In this document: positions 1 through 12,631 of the stretch, in pieces
How the letters are laid out: the number at the start of each line of letters is the position of its first letter
Position numbering within the stretch: position 1 is the stretch's first letter
DNA from: Papio anubis
Lineage: Eukaryota; Chordata; Mammalia; Primates; Cercopithecidae
DNA length: 64,000 bases
NCBI RefSeq assembly: GCF_008728515.1
Contig: NC_044978.1
Span: forward strand, 1,383,771 to 1,447,770
Reading direction: 5' to 3'
The notes under the pieces: generated by a model
Told to the model about the DNA's origin: nothing
The model's input: the letters and a program-made list of their open reading frames with translations, nothing else
The model's database searches: none
Made by a program: the position numbers and the translations under genes

Positions 1-1920
1 AGACTTTTATCATTTATTACCTAGAAAGCAAGCTATGCATTTCCATAATAGCATAGTCCTCTGAGACTGGGATCACTGTGGAAGCATGTTGGATGAGATT
101 CAAGTTCTCTGAACTGGGTGTGCATTGAAAGCTGTGGGACATTTCATTTAAAATTTAAAAAGCATAAAAGTATAATTTTATACTTTTAAGAACCATGGAT
201 TGGAAGAGTTACTTTCCTTCCACAGTAAGTTATCTTGGCTAAAGGAAGCCTTCAGTTGGCAGGACCCATGGTATCACAGATCCATTCCCTTTGGCATAAA
301 TATCTAAAATGTTTCCACTACCCTTGGAAACCAAAAAATCTGTGAAGGCAGGATGGAGTGGAGAAGAGGAAAGAACTGAGGAGATTCTGCTATTATGTGG
401 AGAAGAGGAAAGAACTGAGGAGATTCTGCTATTATTAGTTTTTAAATCTTGGTTGATTGCTTTCCTTGATTTTGTTTTGTTTTAAAGTAACTTCACAATA
501 AGTAATAGAAGAAAAAGTATATAACTTAGGACAAAAGAAATAAAAATGATATTTAAAATAAAATTTTGATCAGAAGCAGATTTCCCCTCCTAGTACCAAC
601 CTATATTGCATATTTTCATATTTTAAACATGGAAAATAACTATATCTAATAATTATACTTACCAATAACTGTCTTGTGTCAAACAGAAAAAGATGTAAGT
701 AAACTGCATTGTTCAGTGTTACTGTGAATAGTTAGAGAAAAATACTTTTAATAGAACAACGATTCCTAGTTTCATAATTTAAAAAAAATTGACGGTAGTC
801 TTGAGCACTAAATAAACTTAAGTTTAAAGTATGACATTAGGTTCTAAGGCAAGTGAGATACCCCAATCTGCCTTTGTGAATAGAATCTTTAAAGCATGTT
901 TCTATGATTTTTCTTAATGTGACTGATAATATTTTAGAGAATAAACATAACTTAAGTAACTTCACTAAAAATTAAAAATTAATACAAAAGTTACCTTGTT
1001 CACATAATTTTTCATTCAAAAAATCTGATGAGTAAAAAACATAACTTTGCTCTTGAACTGCAATTTTTCCAAATATTTAACCAACAACAATCAAGACTTT
1101 CATTTTATAAACTTGGAAACAAAATCAGCACACCCCAAATTGGTGATGAGAATACAACTTCTGTTATTTATTGCGTAAGATTATACTCAGATATTGAGAC
1201 ACATGTAAAGTTCCACCTTAATGAACATAATGGATTAAGAGACACAGCATTCTTATGGCATAATGCACCAAATTTCATAATGTAAACCCAAATTATATTT
1301 CAGATTCTGTCTCTAATAAGTCACATGGGATAAGCAATTTACCACTCTTACTTACTTTAAAGAATGTATTATCTCTTCTTCAGCAACCCAATCCCAGAGT
1401 CACACTTTGGGTAATTTCATCACCTACTTTGCCATGCCTCTTCTCAGTCTCCTACCTTCCATATTTCCATTTGTTCTCCATGAATCCACTAAGTCCTCCA
1501 ACCTCTTGCCTCCCTCCATTTTCTCCTAAGCTGTCAAGCCCCATTGCGTTCCCTTGTTTCTGCACTCAGCCAGGACCAACACACTACATATTATTTCATC
1601 CAAGCACACCCAAGAACCCTCGATATCCTTAGTCCTTGCCTATACTACTTCTGAAAATTTCCAGTTCTGGAGCCAGTAAAGTGTATTACAAATGGAGAGT
1701 TTTCTGACTCACTCAGGCCGGGTTTACATTTGCCTCACCATTCAGCAGAGTACTTTTCTGCCACGATTCTCATTGATTCCCCATAGAGTGGTGACAATAC
1801 TGTATCGATTGCAAGGGGGCAGAAATGAACCATGTGAGCTTGTGCCCACATTCTCCAGTGTCGGATATGACAGCTGCTTAATCAAGAATAGCACTTTTCT
1901 ACTTCTTTTTCAAATTCTCA
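1..1920. other. unassigned AT-rich non-coding DNA
   Basis: No repeat family or gene is recognised here. The stretch is AT-rich with only short open frames (the longest about 85 codons, no homology seen). Its one clear structure is the 39-bp tandem duplication at 358-435. Confidence 0.5.
358..435. repeat. 39-bp perfect tandem duplication
   Basis: Two identical 39-bp units, 358-396 and 397-435, beginning GTGGAGAAGAGG and ending CTGCTATTAT. The absence of differences suggests a recent slippage or local duplication. Confidence 0.95.
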
Positions 1921-2215
1921 GGCTGGGCGCGGAGGCTGACACCTGAAATTCCAGCACTTTGGGGGGCAGAGGCGGTGGATCATGGGATCAGGAGTTCAAG
2001 ACCAGCCTGGCCAAGATGGTGAAACCCCATCTCTACTAAAAATACAAAAAAATTAGCCAGGCGTGGTGGAGGGCGCCTGTAGTCCCAGCTCCTCAGGAGG
2101 CTGAGGCAGAGAATTGCTTGAACCCGGGAGGTGGAGGTTGCAGTGAGCCGAGATTGCGCCACTGCATTCCAGCCTGGGCGACAGAGCAAAACTCTGTCTC
2201 AAACAAACAAACAAA
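1921..2215 (+). mobile_element. Alu, full length, sense
   Basis: Starts GGCTGGGCGCGGAGGC, has both monomers and the middle A-rich linker, and ends in an AAAC-repeat tail. A short flanking duplication, AAATTCTC, is seen at 1912-1919 and again just after the tail. Confidence 0.95.
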
Positions 2216-3870
2216 AATTCTCCAAACCCGAAGCGCAAGAGGAGCAAGGCACACACCCTATGGCTAACAGTGCTATGACAAAGGCATTGCTTCCAGAGCT
2301 GCATTCTTGACCGGTGCACGGAAGAGGATGTTTATTTGATTAGTTACCATCTTTTCTGAATGTCTTCAGCTATCTTATCAAAGCTTTTCCTTCTCTAGTC
2401 TCTTACCCTCTGTCAGCGTTCTGTAAGTCTCAGCAGGTGTGTCTGACATATATTTTATAAAGATGACCAGGACAACCTTCAAAGCATCATAATATCTTCC
2501 TGTAACCAGCCCTAGCCATTGATGAATCCTACAACCTTCCACTGCTGGTGTCTTCTGAAGCTGCAGGAAAGGGTCCGTGTTAAGGAATCTGTGTTTATTG
2601 AGAAATATATTTCTTTCTCTTACAATGATTGTCATTCTCCCTATTTTTTATATCAAAATAGTTGAATGTATGTAATATTAGGAGTTAGGAATTTTCCATC
2701 TGAAGTTTAGATGTTGTTTGGATAGCTCTACAGTATTTGCAGGGTCCATGGTAGGAATAAATACAGCCCAGCAGGGAGGCCTACATTTACATGCGTGAGG
2801 TTTATATTTGTGCATTGAAAACACAGAACACTATGTACATTTCTGGTCCGTAAAATACCATTTTCAAAGACATAAGTACATTGAAACTTAAGGTATAATT
2901 TTGATGATAGCCAAAACATTTGAGTGTTTGGTTCTCTTACGTGCGTGCATCATTACATACCAAATGAACACATTATGCAGAGCGGGGACTGCAAATATAG
3001 CCTGGGGGCTGCCCATGGTCTTCTGACATGCTACCTTCTGTTATTCTACTCATTTCACAACTCTAGACTCTAATGACTCTCTAAATGCCCTTTTGAGGGA
3101 TGATTGATCAAAATGAAAATGGCAGCCCCCATTCCGAGCTGCATGGGATGATACAAGCACGTAGGGCCAGAGTAACAGGGCTAGGAGGAAGAGTTCTGTG
3201 CTGCCTTTTGGAATTTGACCCTATCTGAACTTTACTCATGCTTTACATACCATGGGCTTCCCCACTATTGAAAAGGAAGAAAAGAATGCTGAGTAATGAC
3301 TTCATGTGGAAAAACAGAAAAGCAGACACTTCTTGGGTCTGCATTGCCACCCGGCACCTGATTTCTTCTCTGATCATTGAGAAGCTTGGCATGTAACAGT
3401 CCACAAGCAGCAGATAAGCTGTAATAATACATGAAGCAAGTAGAGCCAATTAATCAGCACATACTCTGTGTTTCTGCTACTGTGGCCACATGCTGGGTTA
3501 TCATCTAATCACAGAAGGATCAAGGCCACCACCATTAAGTAAGTGCATCTCTAAGGTCATTTTGGAAGCCAATTCAAATATCTATTTATGGAGATAACCT
3601 GTCATAAATGGTGTGATTATATTTCTGCTTGAAGTCTGTACAAATTGTAATAATCTAAATATATTTATAGCTTCCTGAAAGAATAAAATACTATTATATA
3701 TATCCTGTCTCTGATATCTCCTATGTAGACAAACAGTTAAAATAGGTGAGAGAACTGACTTTAAAATAACGTAGGAATCACTGTGAAAAATATCTGACAA
3801 ATACAAGGACATCTGGGCCAAACTGAAGAAGTACAAAGAGCAAAAACCTTACCTTTTAGACACTGAACAT
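2216..3870. other. unassigned non-coding DNA
   Basis: No repeat family, RNA gene or convincing coding frame is recognised. All open frames are under 90 codons on both strands. Confidence 0.5.
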
Positions 3871-4327
3871 GGCACCAATGTCCCTGAGACCTCCAGGGAC
3901 CTGAGAGCCCAGAGAAGAATATCCTAATTAGAAGAGAGATTTAGGGGTGTCATGATGCCGTGGGAGAAGTGGAGAACATTGCTCTGGAGTACTCCATTCT
4001 GAGAGAGAAAGAGAAAGAGGAGGTATCGGATTTAAGGGAGACTCTGCAGGTTATTATAATTCTTTACCTCAACACAAATCCCAATTCAGAGGTCAAGCAC
4101 AGAGAAGAAAAATTGCAAAATTGAAAAGAGAACAAAAACTGCAGTCAGCTTTGCATTGACCAGAAAAAACTGAGCTGGAAAAAAAAAAAAAAGGCTGTGG
4201 ATTGAAGAGCTTCATTGAGAGACATGCTGACATTTTGTCTGAGGGCGATATGCACAAACCGAAGGAGGCTGTAGCAATCTGCAGAGAGACCTGTCCCTGG
4301 AAAACCGACCCAAGTCGCTGTGCCCAT
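3871..4327 (+). pseudogene. possible processed pseudogene fragment of a coiled-coil protein
   Basis: Read on the plus strand, about 3966-4180 gives a Glu/Lys/Leu-rich, coiled-coil-like peptide (for example ALEYSILREKEKEEVSDLRE), then a frame change near 4110 and a similar stretch (KLKREQKLQSALH) up to an A-run at 4180-4192. Stops and frameshifts break it, so it cannot encode a protein now. I do not recognise the parent gene. The charge-rich pattern could be chance in purine-rich DNA. An L1 3' end follows directly. Confidence 0.3.
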
Positions 4328-4735
4328 CACTGACAGACTGGATGAAGAAAATGTGGCACATGTACACCACGGAATACTATGCAGCCATCAAAAAGGATGA
4401 GTTCATGTCCTTTGAAGGGACATGGATGAAGCTGGAAACCATCATTCTCAGCAAACTAATACAAGAACAGAAAACCACACACCACATGTTCTCACTCATA
4501 AGTGGGAGTTGAACAAGGAGACACATGGACACAGAGAGGGGAATATCCCACACTGGGGCCTGTCAGAAAGTGGGGGGCTAGGGGAGGGACAGCATTAGGA
4601 GAAACACCTAATGTAGATGATGGGTTGATGGGTGCAGCAAACCACCATGGTATGTGTATACCTATTTTGTAACAAATCTGCACGTTTTGCACATGTATCC
4701 CAGAACTTAAAGTATAATAAAAGAAAGAAAAAATA
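4328..4735 (+). mobile_element. L1 3' end, 5'-truncated, sense
   Basis: Matches the end of L1 ORF2 and its 3'UTR: GGAATACTATGCAGCC, GATGAGTTCATGTCCTTTG, TCTCACTCATAAGTGGGA, then ACTTAAAGTATAATAAAAG and an A-rich tail. Only about 400 bp are present. The 5' junction is uncertain because AACCGACCCAAG at about 4303 may also be L1. Divergence suggests an older primate L1. Confidence 0.9.
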
Positions 4736-4787
4736 GACCCAGATCATTCCTACGTCCCACTGAAGTAGCTATATATTAAAAAATAAA

Positions 4788-5070
4788 ACTTTTTTTTTTT
4801 TTTTTTCGAGACAGGCTCTTGTTCTGTCACCCAGGCTGGAGTGCAGTGGTGCGGTCTCCGCTCACTGCAACCTCCACCTCCCGGGTTCAAACAATTCCTC
4901 TGCCTCAGCCTCCTGAGTAGCTGGGATTACAGGTACGCACCATTACACCTGGCTAGTTTTTGTTTTTTGTAGAGACGGGGTTTCACCATGTTGGCCAGGT
5001 GGTCTTGAACTCCTGACCTCAGGTGCTCCCAAACAGCTGGGATTACAGGCATGAGCCACCGCGTCTGGTA
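4788..5070 (-). mobile_element. Alu, antisense
   Basis: Begins with a poly-T run and GAGACAGGCTCTTG and ends TGAGCCACCGCGTCTGG. A short deletion removes part of the usual GATCCGCC block before the terminal GGGATTACAGG. AluS-like. Confidence 0.95.
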
Positions 5071-5247
5071 AAGAAACAAAATATTTTAAAAGAGATAAAT
5101 TAGAGTAAATATGTACAACATATATTAACAACAGAACTAATTTTGTGATAAATTAAAATTTCCTGAAAGTAAGGAAAAAAAGGTTATTTAATTATAAATC
5201 TGGTCAGAAGAAAAAATCAGGCAAGACATATAAAGGTAGTACAAGGG

Positions 5248-5555
5248 GGCCAGACGCGGTGGCTCACATCTGCAATCCCAGCACTTTGGGAAGCTGAGGC
5301 GGGCAGATCATTTGAAGTCAGGTGTTCAAAACTATCCTGGCCAACATGGTGAGACCCCATCTCTACTATAAAAAAATACAAAAATTAGCCAGGCATGGTG
5401 ATGCACGCCCATAATCCAGCCTACTCGGGAGGCTGAGGCAGGAGAATCACTTAAGCCCCGGAGATGGACGTTGCAGTGAGCAGAGATTGCACCACTGCAC
5501 TCCAGCCTGGGTAACAAAGCGAGACTCCATCTCAAAAAAGGAAAAAAAAAAAAAA
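5248..5555 (+). mobile_element. Alu, sense (AluS-like)
   Basis: Starts GGCCAGACGCGGTGGCTCAC and ends in an A-run at about 5543-5555. It sits head-to-tail with the next Alu, only about 10 bp away. Confidence 0.95.
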
Positions 5556-5565
5556 TGTAGTGTAA

Positions 5566-5853
5566 GGATGGGCACAGTGGCTCATGCCCGATTCCCAGCA
5601 CTTTGGGAAGCTGAGGCAGGATGATCACTTGAGCCCAAGAGTTCGAGACCAGTCTGGTGTTCTCTAAAACAAACAAACAAACAAACACACGATTAGCTGG
5701 GTGTGGCGGCTCATACCTGTAGTCCCAGCTACTCAGGAGGCTGAGGTGGAAGGGTAGCTTGAGCCCAGGAGTTCCAGACTGGTTGCAGAGAGCTATGATC
5801 ATGCCATCGCACTCTAACCTGGGCAACAGAGTGAGACCCTGTTTCGAAAAAAA
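5566..5853 (+). mobile_element. Alu, sense, older (AluJ-like)
   Basis: Starts GGATGGGCACAGTGGC. It has CTTGAGCCCAAGAGTTCGAGA and GAGTGAGACCCTGTTTC, typical of older AluJ copies, and an AAAC-repeat central linker. Confidence 0.92.
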
Positions 5854-5855
5854 AG

Positions 5856-7540
5856 GTGGTAGTATATGAGAAGATGATCCCCATTCAGAAAGTGAGATAC
5901 GTTCAGTAGTCGTGTATGAGAGGATGGTAATCCTCATTCATAAACTGAGATCCATTCATTTAAACATTCATGAAGCTTATTGAAGTAAGCCATTTGGCAA
6001 AGAATCCCGCTGCGTGACCATGTTAAACAGGTTGTGGGACAATGGGCACTTTGCTCTTCTACTGATATTACCATGTGGGGATGGAAACTGAAACAGTTTT
6101 GGAGAATCGACTTTGGAGACAAGTTGGTTATCTTTTATCCAGGATTTCACTCCTAATAGAAGCTGGAGCTACCCTTGCAAAGAGATTTGTTATTAAAAAT
6201 TATGGTACATTTTTGCATTTGTATAATACAATATATTGTCACCAAAAACTAATTAGGCAAGTATATATGTAATATATACGTAATACTTGTGAGAGTATAG
6301 ATATGTGAGATATTTGAGATATTGTTTAACTTAAAAAGTAACTGTCAGAGTGTGCATAGAGTAGTTCATTCATGACAAATTTTATATTGCTATATATAAT
6401 ATACTTTCTATGTATAGAAAATAACTGGAAGTCCGGGCAAGAAACTGTTTCCTCTGAGAACTGGAATAAGAGTAAAAGGGGGCATTTGTTTTTCACTTAA
6501 TCCTTCTCTATTCTGTTCCAAAAATATTTCTTACCAGCATACAAAACCCTCAGAAGAAAAACACATTTTTGGAAATATTCAATGTACTTAAGATAATTTT
6601 AGGAAGACATCCTTAAATATTACTATCTTTCAGTTTTAGAATTTTTGTCTGAAGTCAAACTTTGAGAAAATAAAACACATTAATGTTGAAGTTGGTTGTC
6701 TCTACTTAGACATATAGATGCATATGAACTAGTTAACTTATGTAAGTGATGAAAGTAATAAATTTGATAATATTTAGATAAACTTTTTTCTCTTAAAGAA
6801 AAATATATTTTGCTGTGACAAAATACTTAACAATAAACTTTTATTTCTAATAATCTTCTGTGAATCTGCAGCCATTGCAAGCCTGTTTTTATGGTAATAG
6901 TATCCAAACAAACAAACCAAAAAATATAGAGCAGGACCGGGATTTGAAACTTAGCACACTAATGATGAAAGTCTATTAAACTACAAAATCCCAGTAGAAA
7001 AATGATACTATATTAAAACATGGTACTGTATAAAAATTTGTATTTATTTTACTTTAAAAGGGAAAACATGTTAAACCAATTGATTTGCTATGGGCACCGG
7101 ACTCTTGCTTTCTTCTGTTCCAGATAGGTTATTTTAGAAACCCCTTTTACAAGTGACATTATTTCTTCATTACTTTAGAAATCATGGCAAGAAGAGTTTT
7201 TGTTTTGTTTTTCTTTCATTTCTTCTACTTTTTTGTAAACCACCTTCATTGTGACTAGGTGTGACATGAATCAAAGAGGAGTCGTGCTGAATGAAACTCC
7301 TGGCACGGGCCTCTGGATTTTACAGAAAACGTAATAAATAATAATCCTACTTCTCACTGGTAGCACTTGCCATATGATGAAATATACTACATTATTCCAA
7401 ACAGCAGAAAGTCTAAGTGTCTGCATCTGCTGAATAATGAAATTGAGAAAGATACATTAAGAAATACAAAACAAGTGATGACATTTAAAACATATTTTTA
7501 TTTAGTTCACATATATCTATTACCCTCACCAGTTTTTTGT
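5856..7540. other. unassigned AT-rich non-coding DNA
   Basis: No named repeat seen. Around 6258-6290 is a short imperfect palindrome in an ATATGTA-rich patch (AAGTATATATG opposite CGTAATACTT). No coding frame over 80 codons is confined to unique sequence. Confidence 0.45.
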
Positions 7541-7838
7541 GTTTTTTTGTTTTTGTTTTTGAGACGGAGTCTCGCTGTGTCGCCCAGGCTGGAGTGAGCG
7601 GCGCCATCTTGGTTCACTGCAAGCTCCGCCTCCCGGGTTCCCGCCATTCTCCTGCCTCAGCCTCCCGAGGAGCTGGGGCCACAGGCGCCGCCACCACGCC
7701 CGGCTAGTTTTTTGTATTTTTAGTAGAGACAGGGTTTCACCGTGTTAGCCAGGATGGTCTGATCTCCTGACCTCATAATCCGCCTGCCTCAGCCTCCCAA
7801 AGTGCTGGGATTACAGGCATGAGCCACCATGCCTGGCC
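7541..7838 (-). mobile_element. AluY-type, antisense, Old World monkey-like variant
   Basis: Carries AluY features (CAAGCTCCGCCTCCCGGG, CACCGTGTTAGCCAGGATGG) and the variant GCGCCGCCACCACGCCCGG followed by CTAGTTTTTTG. The flanking sequence CCCTCACCAGT occurs on both sides and looks like the target duplication. Confidence 0.93.
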
Positions 7839-7844
7839 CTCACC

Positions 7845-7965
7845 AGTCTTAATAATTATTATTATTCCACAAAATGAGTAAGTTGAGGTTTTGAGCATGT
7901 CTGATGTTACACAACTAACAAAGAGCAGGACTGGGTCTGTCTGACCCCAAGCCATCTTAATCACA
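7845..7965 (-). mobile_element. MIR fragment, antisense
   Basis: Diverged but ordered matches to the reverse MIR consensus: ATTATTATTCCACAAAATGAG, GTTACACAACTAACAAAGAGCA and GGTCTGTCTGACCCCAAGCC. The adjacent Alu inserted at its edge. Confidence 0.6.
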
Positions 7966-9640
7966 GGGCCACATTCATGGAGGTGAAGCCTTGGTCTACA
8001 AACCAGTAAAATTCCACCTTAGTTAATAGGAAAACAAGAACTCAAAAATGCTTGTATATATTCTGATTATATGCCAATTAAAGTTACTTTTTTTTCTTAA
8101 AGATCTTTTCTCTTTATCTATTGGGTGATCAATTTTTATCTCCCATGTCCCATATTGGTATGTTATTTACTATGCCTTATACTTTTTTCAGAATAAATGA
8201 TGCTTAAATGTCCAAATTTTGGTATGTTTTGCAAATAATGCAAATTTAACTATGAATTAGAGAAAAATGCTTTAATCATATTTATAACTAAAACAAACTT
8301 TTAATTAATTACATTTAAATTTCCAGGATGTTTTTTAACTTAAAAAGTCCATATAATTCTGGACTAATTATGCTAGCTGATTACCAAAATCTACACTGCT
8401 ATTAACATGCCTATGCTAATTTTTTTAAAAGTTCATTCACATGGACTATCACATAACATTCTTCTTGAAATAATCGATTGTTGCTTCTTCCTTTAAAGAA
8501 ACTGGATAAATTCATTGCAACAAAACATTTCTATATAATCTGAGTAATAGTTGACACCAAACCGTGTCAAATATGTACAGAAGTGAAAGGGGTATTTAAG
8601 TGTGATTTTCCTAAAAAGTAGATATCTATGTCTGTACAAATAAAATGAATATTTCAAAGACTTACTTATTTGCTTCCAGGCATCAGAATTAATTACCACA
8701 GTCCATTTTATGAAGAGTAAGAGTCAACACCTTTCTTGATGTATAAAAGCAATTCAGTGTGAATAAAGTACCCAGTGTATACAGAACATTGACACTTGAG
8801 CCAGACAGAAGTGACCAGCATGATTTCCAAATGATCATTTTTATTAGATAACTGAAGTATTATTAAAGAGAGTATTCCAGTCTTTGAAGTGTGTCTGCCA
8901 AACCAGAAGCCCTGCCCCTTTAATCTGCATTTAATTATATTTTCTTAATGGCCCCTTGGTCTGCTCTTTCTCATAATTAAATAATTTTATTAGTTGTAAT
9001 GCATCATGAATCCAAGCGTAATTCTGGATGTGAAAGTATCACTAAGAGGTATCTCAGCTTCATTCTTTTCCAGGTCGACTCAACATAATTTTAGCAGTTG
9101 TGTTTGTTTTCAAAATACATCCTGAATACACTCTTATAACTTCTGGAATTGCATATTTGTCTTTATTTTCTATTCCTACTTTACTAAGCACATCTTTAGA
9201 TAAAAAAAATCATGGCAATTTTTTCTGCAGCATCCTCACAGTCACCCTATATTCCATTACAGTGGGCCTCTCTATTGCTGTCTAATGAGTATAACTTATC
9301 ACACTCTCTATTTGGTTTTGATTTTGGAAATTTCTGCACGGTGAAAGTTCTTGTATTTGGGTTTGCTTATTTGAAATCACCAAATATTCACTTAAAATAA
9401 TAAAAGTCAAAGTATGTTTTATGAGTATTCAGAATGATGGAATATACTTGATAATTTGGACTAATCTTACGGAGTAAATTTGTCTTTGGCATAATGATCT
9501 CAAGATTTTCCTTTACACTTAGTGCTGTCTTAAAAAATAACACTCTATAACAAAACAAGATTAATCAAAATTAATATAAATTGGCCTAAACTTATTAAAC
9601 TGAACATTTTACTGTTAAGTAAATTATACTTCAATGTTAA
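7966..9640. other. unassigned AT-rich non-coding DNA
   Basis: No repeat or gene recognised. About 8900-9010 has homeodomain-like TAAT words in a non-repetitive context (GCATTTAATTATATTTTC, CATAATTAAATAATTTTATT) and could be a conserved element, but nothing in a single sequence proves it. Confidence 0.4.
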
Positions 9641-9644
9641 ATTC

Positions 9645-9683
9645 ACCCATTCTTCCACCCACCCATCCACCCATCCATCCACG
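9645..9683 (+). repeat. (CCAT/CCAC)n simple repeat
   Basis: CCACCCACCCATCCACCC followed by ATCCATCCACG, a short, slightly impure tetranucleotide run. Confidence 0.85.
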
Positions 9684-10404
9684 TATCCCAAGTCTTCTTC
9701 ACTGGAGACCAGTCTTTGATCACAAGCCATCTGGGAATTCCACTCAAACCTGCCTCTACGTGTTGGACAGTGTACACTACTGGTGGCAAGTTACTAGCAT
9801 CTGGGGAGTCTGCTGTTGGCTGTGTAAGCTTTATTCTACTCAAGGGAAACCCCTCTTTCCTCTTGGCCACACACGTCCCCAAGTAAAGGCAGCCTCTGCA
9901 TCTGGAGTCAGGTTGGGTGTAGTTCAAGGGAGGGGAGGATCTTCAATTGGCTGCATTTTCATAGACTTTTTTCTCTTCTTCAAGGGCCTCTATGAAAATT
10001 CGTATGTGAGAACTGCATGCACCTTAAAACCTGGGACTCAGTCACAACAACTTATAAACCAGTTGGCCTCATTGGTATGTTTCTTGTTTTCTGTCTTTCC
10101 TAGTCGAAATTGTTCTTTTTTATAGAAACAATATACCTTCTTAATTTCTAGCTTCATGCTAGATTTCTCTATCTGTCTTACTGAGCATGGGGTATATAAG
10201 AGCACTTAATGATCAAAAATATAAGTTAAATAAAAGATAATGCAGGTTTTCAGATGAGAAAACTAGGAGTCAAGTACTTGAAGTGCATATACATAACTAG
10301 AGTAGCATTTAGAGAGAAAAAATACTAATTGACCTGATATTATAAATGTATTTTTACACTTTTCAAAGTGTGCACACACCACACTTATGCACATAAAATT
10401 TAAC
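9684..10404. other. unassigned DNA holding a 163-codon open frame
   Basis: A plus-strand frame runs 9634-10125 (163 codons), starting inside the CCAT repeat. Its product is Pro/His-rich at first, then Cys/Trp/Phe-rich, with no domain I recognise. An antisense 94-codon frame overlaps it. Nothing supports translation; it may be chance or a decayed repeat. Confidence 0.4.
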
Positions 10405-10580
10405 CGACATTTGCATATGTGCCAAATGTTACATGCTTCATAAATATTAACTCATTTAATCCTCATGATAAACTAGAACACAGATACTATTATTAGGCAG
10501 CGTTACAGATGGAAGTGTGAAGAGATTTGCCTATGGTTATGAAAACAGTAAGTGATTTGAACTACTATGTCATACTGAGT
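10405..10580 (-). mobile_element. MIR, antisense
   Basis: ATTAACTCATTTAATCCTCATG, TACTATTATTAGGC, TTACAGATGGAAG and TAAGTGATTTGAAC match the reverse complement of the MIR consensus in order. Confidence 0.8.
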
Positions 10581-11609
10581 ATCATGATCTAGAAAAAGGA
10601 AGCTCACAACATAGGCCATATAAATATTATCATCTCCATTGGGGAAATGTAGAAATCCAGGCAGGGAGCATTTAAACGTTTGGCTCAAGGGTACTTGAAT
10701 AGATCGCAGCTAATCCAGGAACCCATAATGAAGGTTAGTTCTGATTTCTGTCCAATTTCTTTTCCCAGTATGTTATATTGCCAAAGATTCTGCAGTTTTG
10801 ATAATCACGCCAAGCAAATATGAGTTTGTTAAATTATTTCTCCAAGATATAATTTATTGATATTAAATTTTAGCATTAGAATAAATGTTTATGAAAACAC
10901 AACCAGGATTCAAAATAAAAAAACTTAATTTAGTACATAAATGATATGAACAAAATGCATGAAGTACCAAGCTTCAAATGCAGTATTTCAGATCAATAGT
11001 TTATACCATTTTAATTCAACAAATGTCTGTTGAATGCTTAATATAGTCATGGGCTATAGAATAAAACTAAAAAACAGAGGAAATATAATCCCTGACTTAA
11101 AGTTACGAATCATCAGACAAGCACATAAAAATCTATCATTTTTTTTTTAATCTTGGGAAGGAAAATGATTTTGAAGACACTCAGCAACAGGTATGGTTTA
11201 ATATAGGGCTTGGATTATTTTTTCCTTTCCTAGTTGTACCATATAAATAACAATGAAATTGACGTAAGAAAATATGGTGTTGAATCACAATATATGATCT
11301 TAATCAAATCCTGTAATCTCTTTTATATTCAGATCATCCATTGTTAAAATATGATTCATAATGCTTACCTCAAAAGTTAGGAAAATAAAATACTATATAA
11401 AGGATTGTGTAAACCACAGCATACTGTGGAAACTAAATTTGATCATCTACGTGAAATTAATATTTATATTTAAAGCATAGAGACCTATTTGTAGTCAATT
11501 ACACCTTGCTATTACCTGAGAAAAATGCAAAGGAAGATTCATTGCAGTGACTTGTGGAGAGTCACAGGCCATGCCGGAGACTGTAAATACACAACCTCAA
11601 TTACTCGTC
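10581..11609. other. mostly unassigned; weak L2-like patch at 11005-11120
   Basis: Unique AT-rich DNA. TTCAACAAATGTCTGTTGAATGC near 11018 followed by an AATATAATCCCTGACTT-like segment resembles an antisense L2 3' end. The rest is unassigned. Confidence 0.4.
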
Positions 11610-11775
11610 ATCATACCTCTACAAATGGTCATCGCATAATATGAGGAAGCTGAGTGTCAACGTGACTCTATGACATCTCTGAGGCCATAGCATTAAAACA
11701 TAGCAGAACTTAGATCTCATTTCAAACTTAGGTCTTTCTAGCTTGAAAAGCTCTTTTCCATACCTCCATGCCGTC
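11610..11775 (-). mobile_element. MIR fragment, antisense
   Basis: TGAGGAAGCTGAG, then an ordered, diverged match through AAACTTAGGTCTTTCTAGC to AAAGCTCTTTTCC, fitting the reverse MIR core and 5' end. Confidence 0.55.
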
Positions 11776-11861
11776 TCCACAATTTGTGCTGGCTGAATTT
11801 CTTAAGACGTGTTAATATTTTAAGTGTGATAAAATATACCTATATAAAAGTTACATAAGTT

Positions 11862-12102
11862 ATCTGAGGTCAGGAGTTTGAGAACAGCCTGGGCAAAATG
11901 ATGAAACCTCATCTCTACTAAAAATACAAAAATTAGCCGGACATGGTAGCAGGTGCCTGTAGTCCCAGCTACTCAGGAGGCTGAGGCAGGAGAATCGCTT
12001 GCACCTAGGATGCAGAGGTTGTAGTGAGCTAAGATCGCACCACCGCACTACAGTCTAGGTGACAAAGCGAGACTCTGTTTCAAAAAAAAACACAAAAAAA
12101 CA
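11862..12102 (+). mobile_element. Alu, 5'-truncated, sense
   Basis: Begins at TCTGAGGTCAGGAGTTTGAG, lacking the first ~60 bp of Alu, and runs through the right monomer to an A-rich tail (AAAAAAAAACACAAAAAAAC). Confidence 0.92.
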
Positions 12103-12110
12103 AAGTTATA

Positions 12111-12388
12111 AGCCGGGCGCAGTGCCTCACGCCTGTAATCCCAGCAGTTTGGAGGCTGAGGCGGGCAGATCATGAGATCAGGAGTTCAAGATCAGCCTGG
12201 CCAACATGGTAAAACCCCGTCTTGAACTAAAAATACAAAAATTCGCCGGGCATGGTGGCATATGCCACTCGGGAAACTGAGGCAGGAGAATCTCTTGACC
12301 CAGGAGGTGGGGGTTGTAGTGAGCCAAGATGACATCACTTCACTCCAGCCTGGGTGACAGAGACTCCATCTCAAAAAAAAAAAAAAAT
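12111..12388 (+). mobile_element. Alu, sense, with small deletions
   Basis: Starts AGCCGGGCGCAGTGCCTC and ends in a 15-A tail. AGTTATA occurs just before it and again just after the tail, consistent with a target duplication inside the L1 3'UTR. Parts of the right monomer start are deleted. Confidence 0.92.
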
Positions 12389-12631
12389 AATAGTTATATA
12401 CGTTATCATCCTAACCATTTTTAAAAGTACAGTTCAGTGAACATTACATTGTTGTGCAACCATCATCAATATCCATCTCCAGAACCCTTTCAATTTTGTA
12501 AAACTGAAACTCTAACCATTAAACTTAAGAACCCACCATTGCTTCTCCACCAGCTGCTGACAACCCCATTCTATTTTCTGTCTCTATGAATGTGACTACT
12601 CTAAGTACACTGTGTAAGCGGGATAATTAGC

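Noticed and set aside
5332..5937. 201-codon minus-strand open frame, the longest in the window
   Set aside because: It runs antisense through two adjacent Alus; its peptide is typical translated Alu sequence.
9634..10125. 163-codon plus frame as a gene
   Set aside because: It starts in a CCAT repeat, has an overlapping antisense frame, no known domain and no promoter or splice evidence.
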